Shown here piece by piece: positions 1-7,986 of a DNA stretch of 64,000 nucleotides. The notes under the pieces are model-generated. The model worked only from the letters and a program-made list of their open reading frames with translations. It made no database searches and had not been told where the DNA came from. Where the stretch lies: positions 620,001 through 684,000 of the forward strand of contig JALTJN010000362.1 of assembly GCA_027076405.1 (NCBI GenBank), written 5' to 3'. The position numbers were made by a program, and so were the translations under genes. Every line of letters begins with the position of its first letter. Within the stretch, counting starts at the first letter, position 1. The DNA is from Chromatiales bacterium. GTDB lineage: Bacteria; Pseudomonadota; Gammaproteobacteria; UBA6429.

Positions 1-220
1 ATTGATGCCTGTCGTGTGTCATGCAAACACGGATATCGAGATGCTCAATGGCGGCGGCAATTTCGTGAGAATCGGTTGCAACAATGACTTCTTTTGCCTG
101 ACTTTGTTTTGCCTGATTAATGACATGTTCAATCATGGGTTTTCCGCAAATATCGCGTAAAGGTTTGCCGGGCAAACGGGTTGAGGCAAAACGGGAAGGA
201 ATGATAATTCGGAAGCTCAT
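1..220 (-). CDS. kdsB: 3-deoxy-manno-octulosonate cytidylyltransferase (partial, 3' end outside window)
   Basis: Translation of the minus strand from the ATG at 220-218 begins MSFRIIIPSRFASTRLPGKP and continues with GKPMIEHV and VATDSHEIA, the N-terminal signature of KdsB, which activates KDO to CMP-KDO for lipopolysaccharide core synthesis in the cytoplasm. The R-x-x-S-T-R-L-P-G-K-P nucleotide-binding loop is intact. About 73 codons are visible and the rest lies left of the window. It is divergent from the epimerase/synthase/KdsC-type operon starting at 391, so sugar-acid activation and sugar-acid synthesis genes share an intergenic region. Confidence 0.93.
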   Translation of the reverse strand, partial: MSFRIIIPSRFASTRLPGKPLRDICGKPMIEHVINQAKQSQAKEVIVATDSHEIAAAIEHLDIRVCMTHDRHQ

Positions 221-322
221 AGGGTATTTTTAGCCGTGTTATATTATTAATATTATTGGCTTATTCTAACGTAATGTCAGAGCAAGAGCATTACTCGTAA
301 GGCATATTATATTCACCAAATA

Positions 323-351
323 TTGACCCTAAAGGGCGTTACGATTAGTAT
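323..351 (+). promoter_or_regulatory. Putative sigma70 promoter of the epimerase-CBS operon
   Basis: TTGACC (323-328), a 17-base spacer, then TAGTAT (346-351) lie about 40 bases before the ATG at 391. The -35 matches 5/6 and the -10 matches 4/6 of consensus. No clear Shine-Dalgarno precedes the ATG at 391, so the first gene may be weakly initiated. Prediction by eye only. Confidence 0.4.
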
Positions 352-390
352 GATTACACACTTTAAGTTACTGAATTTATATAATAATCC

Positions 391-1398
391 ATGAAAATCT
401 CCGCTTCGGTTTATTCGAGTAAGAGCCAGTCTTTACCTGAAATCATCAAAGATCTTGATGTGTACGGGGCAGATCTTTTCCATATTGATTGCAATGATGA
501 TTTAAGTGTTTTTGCTGACATTGCGGAAATTAAGCGGTTAAGTAAAACCCCTGTTGATCTTCATATTATTAGTTCTGAACCAGAAAAATTTTTCGCTCAA
601 ATAGAGTCTAATCAGGTTGATTATGTCACTTTTCAGTATGAGAACCTGAAAAATGAATTAACTATCCCGAAAACAATTTCGGCTAAATTAGGTTTAGCGA
701 TCATGTCTGATACCGATATCTCGGTATTTGAAACTTATGCAGACAAGTTCGATTTTATTTTGTTTATGACCACTACGCCGGGTCAGAGTGGCGGTGTTTT
801 TGATAAAATTAATTTTAAAAAAATTCGTCAATTCAGACAACAATATCCGGATAAGAGAATTCATGTCGATGGCGGGGTGAATGGTGAGGTTTCATTTATT
901 TTACGAAACATGGGAGTTTATGCCTCGGTTTCAGGCTCATATTTAATGACCCATGAATCTATGGGCGCGGCTATGCTCAATTTAAAGACGCATGAAGTTG
1001 ATTCACATTTTCAGGTGAAGGATTTTATGCGTACAGTCGATGAGCTGCCCTTGTTAAAGCTTAAAGATCGTAGCGTAACCGGCATTTTACAGTCGATAGA
1101 AGATTATGATGTTGGCTTTACTATTTTAATTGATGACAATGGAAAGCTCGATGGCATTGTCACTAATGCTGATGTACGAAAAGGTCTGCTAAAACATACC
1201 GATAATTTAAACGAGGTGAGTGTTGAAGATATAACCAATACTAACCCGGTAACAGCAAACGAAAATTTTAGTGTAATGGAATTATTACGATTTATTAAAC
1301 AACAGAGTTTTGCAATATCCTATTTACCTGTTGTTGATGACAACAATAAAGTGACCGGTGCGGTGACTTTCTTCAACTTGATTAAAGGCGAGTTATGA
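391..1398 (+). CDS. Ribulose-phosphate 3-epimerase-like TIM barrel fused to a CBS-domain pair
   Basis: 335 aa. Residues 1 to about 205 read as a pentulose-5-phosphate 3-epimerase barrel: H31-I-D33, H58 in the VDLHI strand, M-T-T-T-P-G-Q-S-G-G (126-135) as the phosphate loop, and D160 in VDGGV. These match the four metal ligands of Rpe (two His, two Asp). Residues about 208-335 form two CBS motifs (ILIDDNGKLDGIVTNADVRKG and LPVVDDNNKVTGAVTF) resembling the CBS tail of KdsD, the arabinose-5-phosphate isomerase, which normally carries a SIS domain in front. Rpe itself has no CBS domains. It overlaps the next gene by 4 bp (ATGA). Inference: an allosterically regulated sugar-phosphate epimerase feeding a KDO-like pathway. 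The substrate is not known. Confidence 0.85.
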   Translation: MKISASVYSSKSQSLPEIIKDLDVYGADLFHIDCNDDLSVFADIAEIKRLSKTPVDLHIISSEPEKFFAQIESNQVDYVTFQYENLKNELTIPKTISAKLGLAIMSDTDISVFETYADKFDFILFMTTTPGQSGGVFDKINFKKIRQFRQQYPDKRIHVDGGVNGEVSFILRNMGVYASVSGSYLMTHESMGAAMLNLKTHEVDSHFQVKDFMRTVDELPLLKLKDRSVTGILQSIEDYDVGFTILIDDNGKLDGIVTNADVRKGLLKHTDNLNEVSVEDITNTNPVTANENFSVMELLRFIKQQSFAISYLPVVDDNNKVTGAVTFFNLIKGEL

Positions 1399-2393
1399 TT
1401 ATTCATTTAAAAAGCAGCGTTAGCGATGCTGAAGTAGCAAAAATTGCGCAATCATTGGATGCGTTTCATATTAAAAAACCGGAGCAGCATGTTTTGGTAA
1501 CACCTTCTGCATTAAAGGAGGTACCGGCAGAGTACGAAAGCATAACGGAAGAAAGTTTTGTCTTTCCAAATGATATGCAGCTTGCCAGTGCAGATTATTT
1601 TAGTGAAATCCGCGAGATTGATATTAATGGCGTTAAAATTGGCGGCAATAATAACAATACCATGGTCATTGCCGGCCCTTGTTCGGTTGAATCTGAAGAG
1701 CAAATTACCCAATCTGCTGAATTAATGGTGGAGCAGGGAATTAAAACTTTACGCGCAGGGTGTTATAAACCTCGTACTTCACCCTATTCATTTCAAGGGA
1801 TGGGGCTCGAAGGTTTAAAGTTGCTGGATAAAATGCGTTCCAGGTTTGGTTTAAATATTATTACAGAAGTCCGGGATACCACACACATTGATGAAATTAT
1901 TGAATATGCAGATATTATTCAGATTGGTGCGAAAGCAATGTATGACCAGGGTATTTTACGTCGTTGTGGTAAAACACAAAAACCAATTCTGTTAAAACGT
2001 GGCTTTGGTACAAACTTACAGGAATTTGTTCAGGCAGCAGAATTTATTTTGTCAGGTGGTAATGACAACGTTATTTTGTGTGAACGCGGTATTCGTACAT
2101 TTGAAACTAAAACACGTTTTACTTTAGATCTATGTGGTGTCGCTTATTTAAAAGAATACACTAATTTACCTATTATTTTAGATCCAAGTCATGCGCTTGG
2201 TTATCGTTATGGTGTACCCGATTTAGCGCGTGCCTGTACTGCAATGGGGATTGAAGGTTTATTAATTGAAGTACATCCCGATCCTTCAGTTGCAAAGTCG
2301 GATGCGGCACAGCAATTAGACCACGATATGTTCCGTGATTTATTAACGACATTAAGACCTATCGCTAATGCAGTTGGACGGACAATTATTTAA
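1395..2393 (+). CDS. 3-deoxy-7-phosphoheptulonate synthase, AroA-I-beta type (KDO8P synthase superfamily)
   Basis: 332 aa. An N-terminal ferredoxin-like regulatory segment (1 to about 75) precedes a PEP-aldose-phosphate aldolase barrel starting at IAGPCSVES. The substrate loop is K125-P-R-T-S129 followed by PYSFQG, the form that marks erythrose-4-phosphate-using DAHP synthases. KDO8P synthases carry a KANRS-type loop instead. Further family motifs are LLKRGF, CERGIRTFE, DPSH and EVHPDPS. It would condense PEP with a sugar phosphate in the cytoplasm. The usual role is the first shikimate step, but the neighbours (epimerase-CBS upstream, KdsC downstream, KdsB divergent) are sugar-acid genes, with no aromatic genes nearby. 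The start overlaps the previous stop by 4 bp and the stop overlaps the next start by 1 bp. Confidence 0.88.
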   Translation: MIIHLKSSVSDAEVAKIAQSLDAFHIKKPEQHVLVTPSALKEVPAEYESITEESFVFPNDMQLASADYFSEIREIDINGVKIGGNNNNTMVIAGPCSVESEEQITQSAELMVEQGIKTLRAGCYKPRTSPYSFQGMGLEGLKLLDKMRSRFGLNIITEVRDTTHIDEIIEYADIIQIGAKAMYDQGILRRCGKTQKPILLKRGFGTNLQEFVQAAEFILSGGNDNVILCERGIRTFETKTRFTLDLCGVAYLKEYTNLPIILDPSHALGYRYGVPDLARACTAMGIEGLLIEVHPDPSVAKSDAAQQLDHDMFRDLLTTLRPIANAVGRTII

Positions 2394-2875
2394 TGGCGAT
2401 TAAAACTGAAATTAAATTTCTTGCTCTGGACGTCGATGGTGTTATGACCGATGGCGGTATGTATTACACTGAAAGTGGAGAAGAAATTAAGCGCTTTGAC
2501 ACTAAAGATGGTCGCGGCATTATTGAACTGCAAAAAAGTGGTGTACAGGTCGGATTAATCAGTTCAGGTTTTAAAAGTGAAATCATTAATGGCCGGGCTA
2601 AAACATTAGGCCTTATAAAAGTTTATGTTGGTATGGAACCAAAATTGGGTATTCTCGAAGCCTGGTGTAAAGAGCTTGAGATAAGTCTGAAAGAAGTTGC
2701 TTATATTGGTGATGATATAAATGATCGGGATATCATAAACGCTGTTGGTTTTAGTGGTTGTCCTGCAGACAGTATGAATACCATTAAAGAAATAGTCGAT
2801 GTTGTTTTAAGCCGTAATGGTGGTCATGGCTGTATCCGTGAGTTTATTGAAGAGCATTTAGGCTATGTTTTATAG
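2393..2875 (+). CDS. kdsC: KdsC-type HAD phosphatase (3-deoxy-manno-octulosonate-8-phosphate phosphatase family)
   Basis: 160 aa HAD-superfamily C0 phosphatase. D13-V-D15-G-V provides the nucleophile and acid/base pair, followed by TDGG, the RFDTKDG segment, LISSG (motif II), GDDINDRD (motif IV) and the C-terminal GGHGCIREFIEEHL tail typical of KdsC tetramers. KdsC removes the 8-phosphate of KDO-8-P; relatives dephosphorylate KDN-9-P and similar ulosonates. Its start codon shares one base with the stop of the DAHP-synthase-type gene, so translation is probably coupled, suggesting that the synthase product is its substrate (inference). The exact sugar is open. Confidence 0.88.
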   Translation: MAIKTEIKFLALDVDGVMTDGGMYYTESGEEIKRFDTKDGRGIIELQKSGVQVGLISSGFKSEIINGRAKTLGLIKVYVGMEPKLGILEAWCKELEISLKEVAYIGDDINDRDIINAVGFSGCPADSMNTIKEIVDVVLSRNGGHGCIREFIEEHLGYVL

Positions 2876-2896
2876 CATGTTTAAATACGCTCAATT

Positions 2897-3529
2897 ATGA
2901 AAATTTTAATTGTTGATGATCATAAATTATTTCTGGACGGATTTTGTTTGCTCCTGAAAAAATTAAACCAGCATGTTTCTATTTCGCCCTTTGAATCTGC
3001 AGAAAATGCCTTGCAGGTTATTGATGAGTCATCTGACTGGGATCTGATTATATTAGATATTACATTGCCAGATCATAGCGGTATTGAAGTATTAAAAACG
3101 ATCCGTAATAAGGGCTTGCTAACTCCGGTAGTTTTTGTCTCCGCAACTGAAAATACTTATAAAATAGCTTGTACCTATCATAGTGGTGCAAATGGTTTTA
3201 TTCCAAAAAGCTGTGATACTCAAATTATGTTAGAAGCATTAAAGACTGTTATTGACGGTGAAATTTATTTTTATCCTGACATGAAGCCGGTTATTGAAAA
3301 TCAGCTTAGTGAATTGTCTAATAATAATGAACTTAAGGAAAAACTAACAAGCAGACAATTAGAAGTGTTAACCATTATGGCGAAGGGAGCATCAAATAAA
3401 GAAATTGCCGAACAACTCTTTATTTCGGAGCCAACAGTAAAATCTCATATCAGTATAATCTATCAGTTATTTGAAGTTAAAAAACGTGTTGAATGTATAC
3501 GTAAAGCAGAGTGGTTAGGTTTGGTTTAA
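2897..3529 (+). CDS. NarL/FixJ-family response regulator
   Basis: 210 aa. Receiver domain 1-120 has the acidic pair in VDDHK, the phospho-acceptor Asp in LIILDITLP, and the conserved Lys in FIPKS. A LuxR-type helix-turn-helix follows (LTSRQLEVLTIMAKGASNKEIAEQL ... SEPTVKSHIS). It should be a cytoplasmic DNA-binding transcription factor controlled by phosphorylation. Its 3' end overlaps the convergent hybrid histidine kinase by 4 bp (3526-3529), which makes that kinase the obvious partner (inference). The 21-bp gap from the kdsC-type gene leaves room for co-transcription. Confidence 0.9.
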   Translation: MKILIVDDHKLFLDGFCLLLKKLNQHVSISPFESAENALQVIDESSDWDLIILDITLPDHSGIEVLKTIRNKGLLTPVVFVSATENTYKIACTYHSGANGFIPKSCDTQIMLEALKTVIDGEIYFYPDMKPVIENQLSELSNNNELKEKLTSRQLEVLTIMAKGASNKEIAEQLFISEPTVKSHISIIYQLFEVKKRVECIRKAEWLGLV

Positions 3530-5316
3530 TTTTGTTTCTTTGCCGATTGCTGAATAGCCATTCGAAGCTCAGCCGGTTTTATCGGTTTATGCAAAACAAT
3601 ATGACCTGCCTTTAAAAAAGACTGTATTTGTTCTGTCCCGGTATCTCCGGTAATCATTATTCCTGTAATATCCGGATTGATAGAATGAACCTGTTCCAGT
3701 AAATCAATCCCGGTTTCATGTTCACGTAAACGGTAGTCTGTAATAATAAAATTAATATTTTGTTGATGGATGAATGCAAATGCCCCGGCAATATTATCAG
3801 TTTGCCATACAGTGCAACCCCATCGTTTTAGAATAACTGATAATGCTTCGCGCACATCAATTTCATCTTCAACAAGCAGTATTTCCATATCATTGAGTGA
3901 AGTTATATTCTGGCTTGGTATTACATGTTCTTTTGCAGAAATTTGTTCTGGAGTTGCTATTGGTAACTCAAATGAAAAATTACAACCTGAACCTTTAGAA
4001 GACTCCAGCTGTATTTGATGTCCAAGCAATATTGATAATCGTTTAACAATAGCTAAGCCCAGACCTAATCCTTTTTTACGATCTCTTTCCGGGTTTTTTA
4101 ACTGATAAAACTCATTGAAAATGTTTTTTTGTTCTTTTTCTGGTATTCCGGGGCCATTATCTTTTACGTTAATAAGTAATGATTTATTTTTTGTTGCGGT
4201 TTCTATGATGATCATGGATTCTTCAGGGCAATGATGTATTGCATTAGCAATCAGGTTTTGTAATATTCTTTTAGTAATAATAGGATCTGAAAAAACCATA
4301 TAGGATGATTTTGATATTGCCATTTGCTGGTTTTTTTGTGATGCCAGTGGTTGGAATTCCATATAAATTTCATTAGTGATAGTGGCTATATCAAAAGCAG
4401 TATTTTGTATCTCGATACCGCCAGCATCGAGTTTTGAAATATCAAGTAATGCATTGAGGAGCTCTCTTAATGCATCATGACTATTGGTTATGCGGTTTGC
4501 TAAAAGTAGATTATCTTCTTCTTTCAGATTTTCCTTTAATGCTTCTGTAAAGAGGGTCATAGATTGTAATGGTTGACGTAAGTCATGACTCGCTGCAGCC
4601 AGAAATTTGGATTTTGCGATATTAGCTGACTCCGCTTTTTCTTTTTCGATCTGTAAATTATTTATTAGAGCTATATTTTCTATACTTAAACGAATACCGT
4701 GTATATTAGATTTATACGTGTTTTGGCAGAAAAAGCCGCTTGCAACAATAAAAACAACAAACATATAAGAAAATATATAAAAGTCTGCGTTTTCAGAATG
4801 CACTATCGAGAAAATATAAAACAGGGTGATGGGGGCAGTAAATGCGGTAAATGCAGCAGGAATAACAGATAAAGAACCAATTGCACCAGAAACCATACCG
4901 AGCAATATAACGGTTAATATTGCTATGCTAATACTCGATTCATTGTTAAAAAATATAATGGTGGTGAGGGCCCATTGAAAGCCGGATAACAATGAAAAAT
5001 TTACTGCAATATGTGCCCAGCTTGTCAATTTTTTCTGTGCAGAGTTTTTTGACCACTTTAAATAATAATAAAATCGCAGATAGGTGACAAAGTAGATACT
5101 GATGATCCACAAAAAAGTTATTTTACTGTTTTCCGGGCTGTAAAAAGTGACGGCCGTAATTGTTGAGATAATAATAACAGCAACCAGAACAAGAGGAATT
5201 TGCCGATAAAGAAGTTCGATTTGTTTTTTATACACCAAATCATTCTGGTAGCCGGTCGACATAAACCGCATAGTCCACTCAATGAATTTATTATAAAATT
5301 GTAATAATTCCCTCAT
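3526..5316 (-). CDS. Membrane-bound hybrid sensor histidine kinase
   Basis: 596 aa. About six hydrophobic segments lie in residues 35-205, a membrane sensor of unrecognised type. Then come a short coiled-coil, a HisKA dimerisation domain with the H-box SHDLRQPLQ, a HATPase domain (N box NLIANAIHH, G boxes DNGPGIP and GLGLGLAIVKRL), and a C-terminal receiver (LLVEDEID, acceptor Asp in IITDYRL, Lys in LHKPIKP). The SHDLRQPL H-box is typical of kinases that pair with LuxR-type regulators. It lies convergent to such a regulator and at the end of a minus-strand series with the HMA, haem sensor and Ser/Thr kinase genes. The ligand is unknown. Confidence 0.9.
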   Translation of the reverse strand: MRELLQFYNKFIEWTMRFMSTGYQNDLVYKKQIELLYRQIPLVLVAVIIISTITAVTFYSPENSKITFLWIISIYFVTYLRFYYYLKWSKNSAQKKLTSWAHIAVNFSLLSGFQWALTTIIFFNNESSISIAILTVILLGMVSGAIGSLSVIPAAFTAFTAPITLFYIFSIVHSENADFYIFSYMFVVFIVASGFFCQNTYKSNIHGIRLSIENIALINNLQIEKEKAESANIAKSKFLAAASHDLRQPLQSMTLFTEALKENLKEEDNLLLANRITNSHDALRELLNALLDISKLDAGGIEIQNTAFDIATITNEIYMEFQPLASQKNQQMAISKSSYMVFSDPIITKRILQNLIANAIHHCPEESMIIIETATKNKSLLINVKDNGPGIPEKEQKNIFNEFYQLKNPERDRKKGLGLGLAIVKRLSILLGHQIQLESSKGSGCNFSFELPIATPEQISAKEHVIPSQNITSLNDMEILLVEDEIDVREALSVILKRWGCTVWQTDNIAGAFAFIHQQNINFIITDYRLREHETGIDLLEQVHSINPDITGIMITGDTGTEQIQSFLKAGHIVLHKPIKPAELRMAIQQSAKKQN

Positions 5317-5379
5317 GCTTTTAGTTTAATGCTTTCGAATGACTTTACATCATTCGAAAGTATGGAATAAACTGATATT

Positions 5380-5580
5380 TTATTTCGCCGGAAACCCGAG
5401 ATCGCTTAGTTTATTTTCAATTGTGCTTTTTTCTACATCATTAGCTGTTACTGTAACTTCACCGCTTTCAATATTAACTTCAACCGATTCTACACCTGCT
5501 ATTTCAGACAAGCCGTTTTTTATATTTTCTGCACAACCACCACATTTAATATTGCTGGCATTGATATTGAATTGTGTCAT
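5380..5580 (-). CDS. Heavy-metal-associated (HMA) domain protein, copper-chaperone-like
   Basis: 66 aa, a single HMA fold with C13-G-G-C16 in the IKCGGCAENI loop and the pattern GVESVEVNIESGEVTVTA. Such CopZ/Atx1-like proteins bind Cu(I) or another soft metal through the two Cys in the cytoplasm. The usual Met of the GMxCxxC loop is replaced (NIKCGGC), a common variant. No metal ATPase is adjacent. The neighbours are a haem-containing membrane sensor upstream and a hybrid kinase downstream on the same strand, so the role could be metal supply or sensing (inference). Confidence 0.85.
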   Translation of the reverse strand: MTQFNINASNIKCGGCAENIKNGLSEIAGVESVEVNIESGEVTVTANDVEKSTIENKLSDLGFPAK

Positions 5581-5604
5581 TGTTTTTCCTCTATATTATT
5601 AAAA

Positions 5605-6474
5605 TTAGTTATCGATCATATTCATTGCGCTTACCAGACTTCGTCGCATTCTGCTCATTGAATGAGATAAGGAGGCGATTTCATCATTACCTTTTGCTAC
5701 AAACTCTTCTGCATCCATATTTCCCATGCTAACTTCTTCAGCATTTTGAGACATTTTTCTGATGGGCTGTATAACAATTGCATTAAGTAAAATATTTAAA
5801 ATAATGACAGTAAATATAAAAATAACAATCATGGATAACATAAAGGTTTTAAATTCTTTATTAGCACGCGCAAGAGGTAGTGACATAGGAACTTTAACAA
5901 TTTGAGTCCCGACAACCTGATTAAGTTCCCAGCCAAAACCATTCGCATTACCATATTTAGCCAGCATTGCAGTAGGAGCATCACTAACGATGCCATGGCA
6001 GGCAAGGCAGCTTTCTTTTTTAATTTTGATTGGTCTGGCTATATACAAAACATGTTCTTCGCCTGTTCCGTGTTCTCCAATTAACTCTTTTTCCTTATCA
6101 TTATTTTGAAAACGTTCAACGATAGCTGCTTCCCAGTCTGTTGCCCGAGATGCGGGATTTGTCGGGTTTAATGTGGCTTCTTTATAAGAATAATTTGGAT
6201 ATGTTTTGTGTAAGCGGTGAATATTCTGGTTAGCTGAATAAGCCGGAACCATTTGAGGTAAAAATCCCTGATCGAGTTTTTTTAGTAAAGGTCGAATCTC
6301 GTCAATAGTATAGCCACGATTAGCTTTTGCACTTGCCATAATAATTCCGGCAGTTTGTAAAACTTCTTCACGGGCATTACTTTGCAGTAAATTATATGAG
6401 ATGAAACCGGACGCGGCGATACCAATACCCGCAACAAGAAATAATGATAAGTTAAATTTTGTTCTTAAACCCAT
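5605..6474 (-). CDS. c-type haem Tll0287-like (DUF3365) membrane sensor with HAMP domain
   Basis: 289 aa. TM1 spans about 8-30, a periplasmic domain about 31-207, TM2 about 208-232, and a HAMP region follows (VIQPIRKMSQNAEEVSMGNMD). The periplasmic part carries C156-L-A-C159-H160, a covalent haem c motif, inside the ARPIKIKKESCLACHG context typical of Tll0287-like/DUF3365 domains. The protein ends soon after HAMP and has no kinase, cyclase or chemotaxis output, so it must signal through a partner. The hybrid kinase (3526-5316) and the Ser/Thr kinase immediately upstream (6508-7986) are candidates. Redox or gas sensing is an inference from the family. Confidence 0.85.
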   Translation of the reverse strand: MGLRTKFNLSLFLVAGIGIAASGFISYNLLQSNAREEVLQTAGIIMASAKANRGYTIDEIRPLLKKLDQGFLPQMVPAYSANQNIHRLHKTYPNYSYKEATLNPTNPASRATDWEAAIVERFQNNDKEKELIGEHGTGEEHVLYIARPIKIKKESCLACHGIVSDAPTAMLAKYGNANGFGWELNQVVGTQIVKVPMSLPLARANKEFKTFMLSMIVIFIFTVIILNILLNAIVIQPIRKMSQNAEEVSMGNMDAEEFVAKGNDEIASLSHSMSRMRRSLVSAMNMIDN

Positions 6475-6507
6475 TTGCTGGTTCTCCCAAGGATGAATTA
6501 GTTTGTA

Positions 6508-7986
6508 TTAAAAGCAATCTTTTATTTTATTAATAAAAGTGGTTTTTTCAGATTGACTATCAATATGTTTCGCAAGTTTTTGTGTTAACGCATCATTACT
6601 TTCACTTTGTTTGCTGTATTTCTGAACCAGTAATTTTGCTATCGGGCCTATAAATGATGTTGTAATGCTAATCATGCAATCAATTTGGTTTTCTGAAAAA
6701 CTAATTGTATTCGTATTGACCGACGATTGTGTTGTTGTTTCTGTTGAACTGAGTATATCAAACCGTTGCCGCATATTCTTGCGTGTTATTTCATCGGGTA
6801 AATGTTTGTCGAGAGTTTGGCAAAGCTCGGAATAATTATGGCTGTTTTTAACCGCTTTATGAACTAACACTGTTGCCATCGGGCCAACGTGCTGTGTTAA
6901 TTCCTGAATCAAGTCTTCAATGGTTTTTTCATTAAACTGAACGGTTGTTTGATTATGTGGTGTTTTGTTACTTATTACCGGTGTATGCGGAGTGATTTTT
7001 TCATTATTTGATACTTTACGAAGATCATCCATTAATTCTTCTAACGAGGCATAGCGTTCATCTTTATTTCGAACCAAGGCTTTTTTAATAACTTCGCTCA
7101 GTGCTTCAGGTATTTCATTCCCTAAATTAAAGTCGGGTAAGTCTGCATACAGTACCGCATGAATAATCGCAGGTGCCTGATCCCCCATAAAGGGACGTAC
7201 CCCCATCAGCATTTCATACAGCAATACTCCTACCGCCCAAATATCTGTACGTGCATCAATTGCTTTACCTTCAAGCTGTTCAGGTGACATATAGGCAACC
7301 GTGCCTAAACTGACACCGGTTGAAGTGAGATTCACACCATTTATTTTAGCAACACCAAAATCGAGTATTTTAACGATATTTTCGGTTGTAATTATAATAT
7401 TAGCGGGTTTGATATCTCTATGAACAATATCGTGGTTATGAGCAGCATGCAGGCCGCTACAAATTTGTAATGAAATAGCAATGACATCTAAAATGGGAAT
7501 AGGGCCATTTTCTATAAGTTTGTCGAGCGTATACCCTTCATAAAAGGGCATAGCGATATATAATTCTTTATCCTCTGTTTCACCAATATCATATAGTGTG
7601 CAAATATTTTGATGATCCAGTCGCGACACGGCTCTTGCTTCATTGAGAAATCGTTCACGATTATTATTATCAATAGTCAAATGAGGCGGCAGACATTTTA
7701 AGGCAACAAGTCGTTCTAATCGCGTGTCGATGGCTTTATGTATCATCCCCATGCCACCGGCACCAATAATACCTTCTATTCTATATGGCCCCACAGTTTC
7801 CCCAATAATTGATTTAGCACTTTCAGCAACATTTTGTGGTATTTCATTATCAGATTGAGTAATTAAGACCAAAACGTCCTGTTTTAGCTTGGAATCTCCA
7901 GCACATGCATCCTCTATATAAGAGTTTCGTTGTTGCATTGGTAGTTCGAGTGCCGAGTTTGCAATGGACTGTTTTGATAAATTCAT
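6508..7986 (-). CDS. Soluble Ser/Thr protein kinase with duplicated C-terminal module
   Basis: 492 aa. An N-terminal helical segment precedes a Hanks-type kinase domain at about 65-335: glycine loop GAGGMG, catalytic Lys in VALKCL, HRDIKPANI, DFGVAK and the APE-like MSPEQ. All catalytic residues look intact. No transmembrane helix or PASTA repeats are present. Residues 351-410 and 430-490 are a degenerate duplication; both contain an L/I-x(3)-GP-A-x-L-V pattern (HVGPMATVLV and FIGPIAKLLV), perhaps an oligomerisation module. The gene is divergent from the Tad pilus locus, whose CpaF ATPase carries a phosphothreonine-binding FHA domain, suggesting that the two communicate (inference). Confidence 0.92.
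   Translation of the reverse strand: MNLSKQSIANSALELPMQQRNSYIEDACAGDSKLKQDVLVLITQSDNEIPQNVAESAKSIIGETVGPYRIEGIIGAGGMGMIHKAIDTRLERLVALKCLPPHLTIDNNNRERFLNEARAVSRLDHQNICTLYDIGETEDKELYIAMPFYEGYTLDKLIENGPIPILDVIAISLQICSGLHAAHNHDIVHRDIKPANIIITTENIVKILDFGVAKINGVNLTSTGVSLGTVAYMSPEQLEGKAIDARTDIWAVGVLLYEMLMGVRPFMGDQAPAIIHAVLYADLPDFNLGNEIPEALSEVIKKALVRNKDERYASLEELMDDLRKVSNNEKITPHTPVISNKTPHNQTTVQFNEKTIEDLIQELTQHVGPMATVLVHKAVKNSHNYSELCQTLDKHLPDEITRKNMRQRFDILSSTETTTQSSVNTNTISFSENQIDCMISITTSFIGPIAKLLVQKYSKQSESNDALTQKLAKHIDSQSEKTTFINKIKDCF

Noticed and set aside
1395..2393. Calling the second gene KDO8P synthase (kdsA) because of its KDO-type neighbours
   Set aside because: Its substrate loop is KPRTS followed by PYSFQG and it has an N-terminal ferredoxin-like segment, both features of DAHP synthases; KDO8P synthases have a KANRS-type loop.
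5339..5602. Plus-strand 87-aa frame opposite the HMA gene
   Set aside because: Its translation has no family features, and the minus strand encodes a clear CGGC-containing HMA domain over the same bases.
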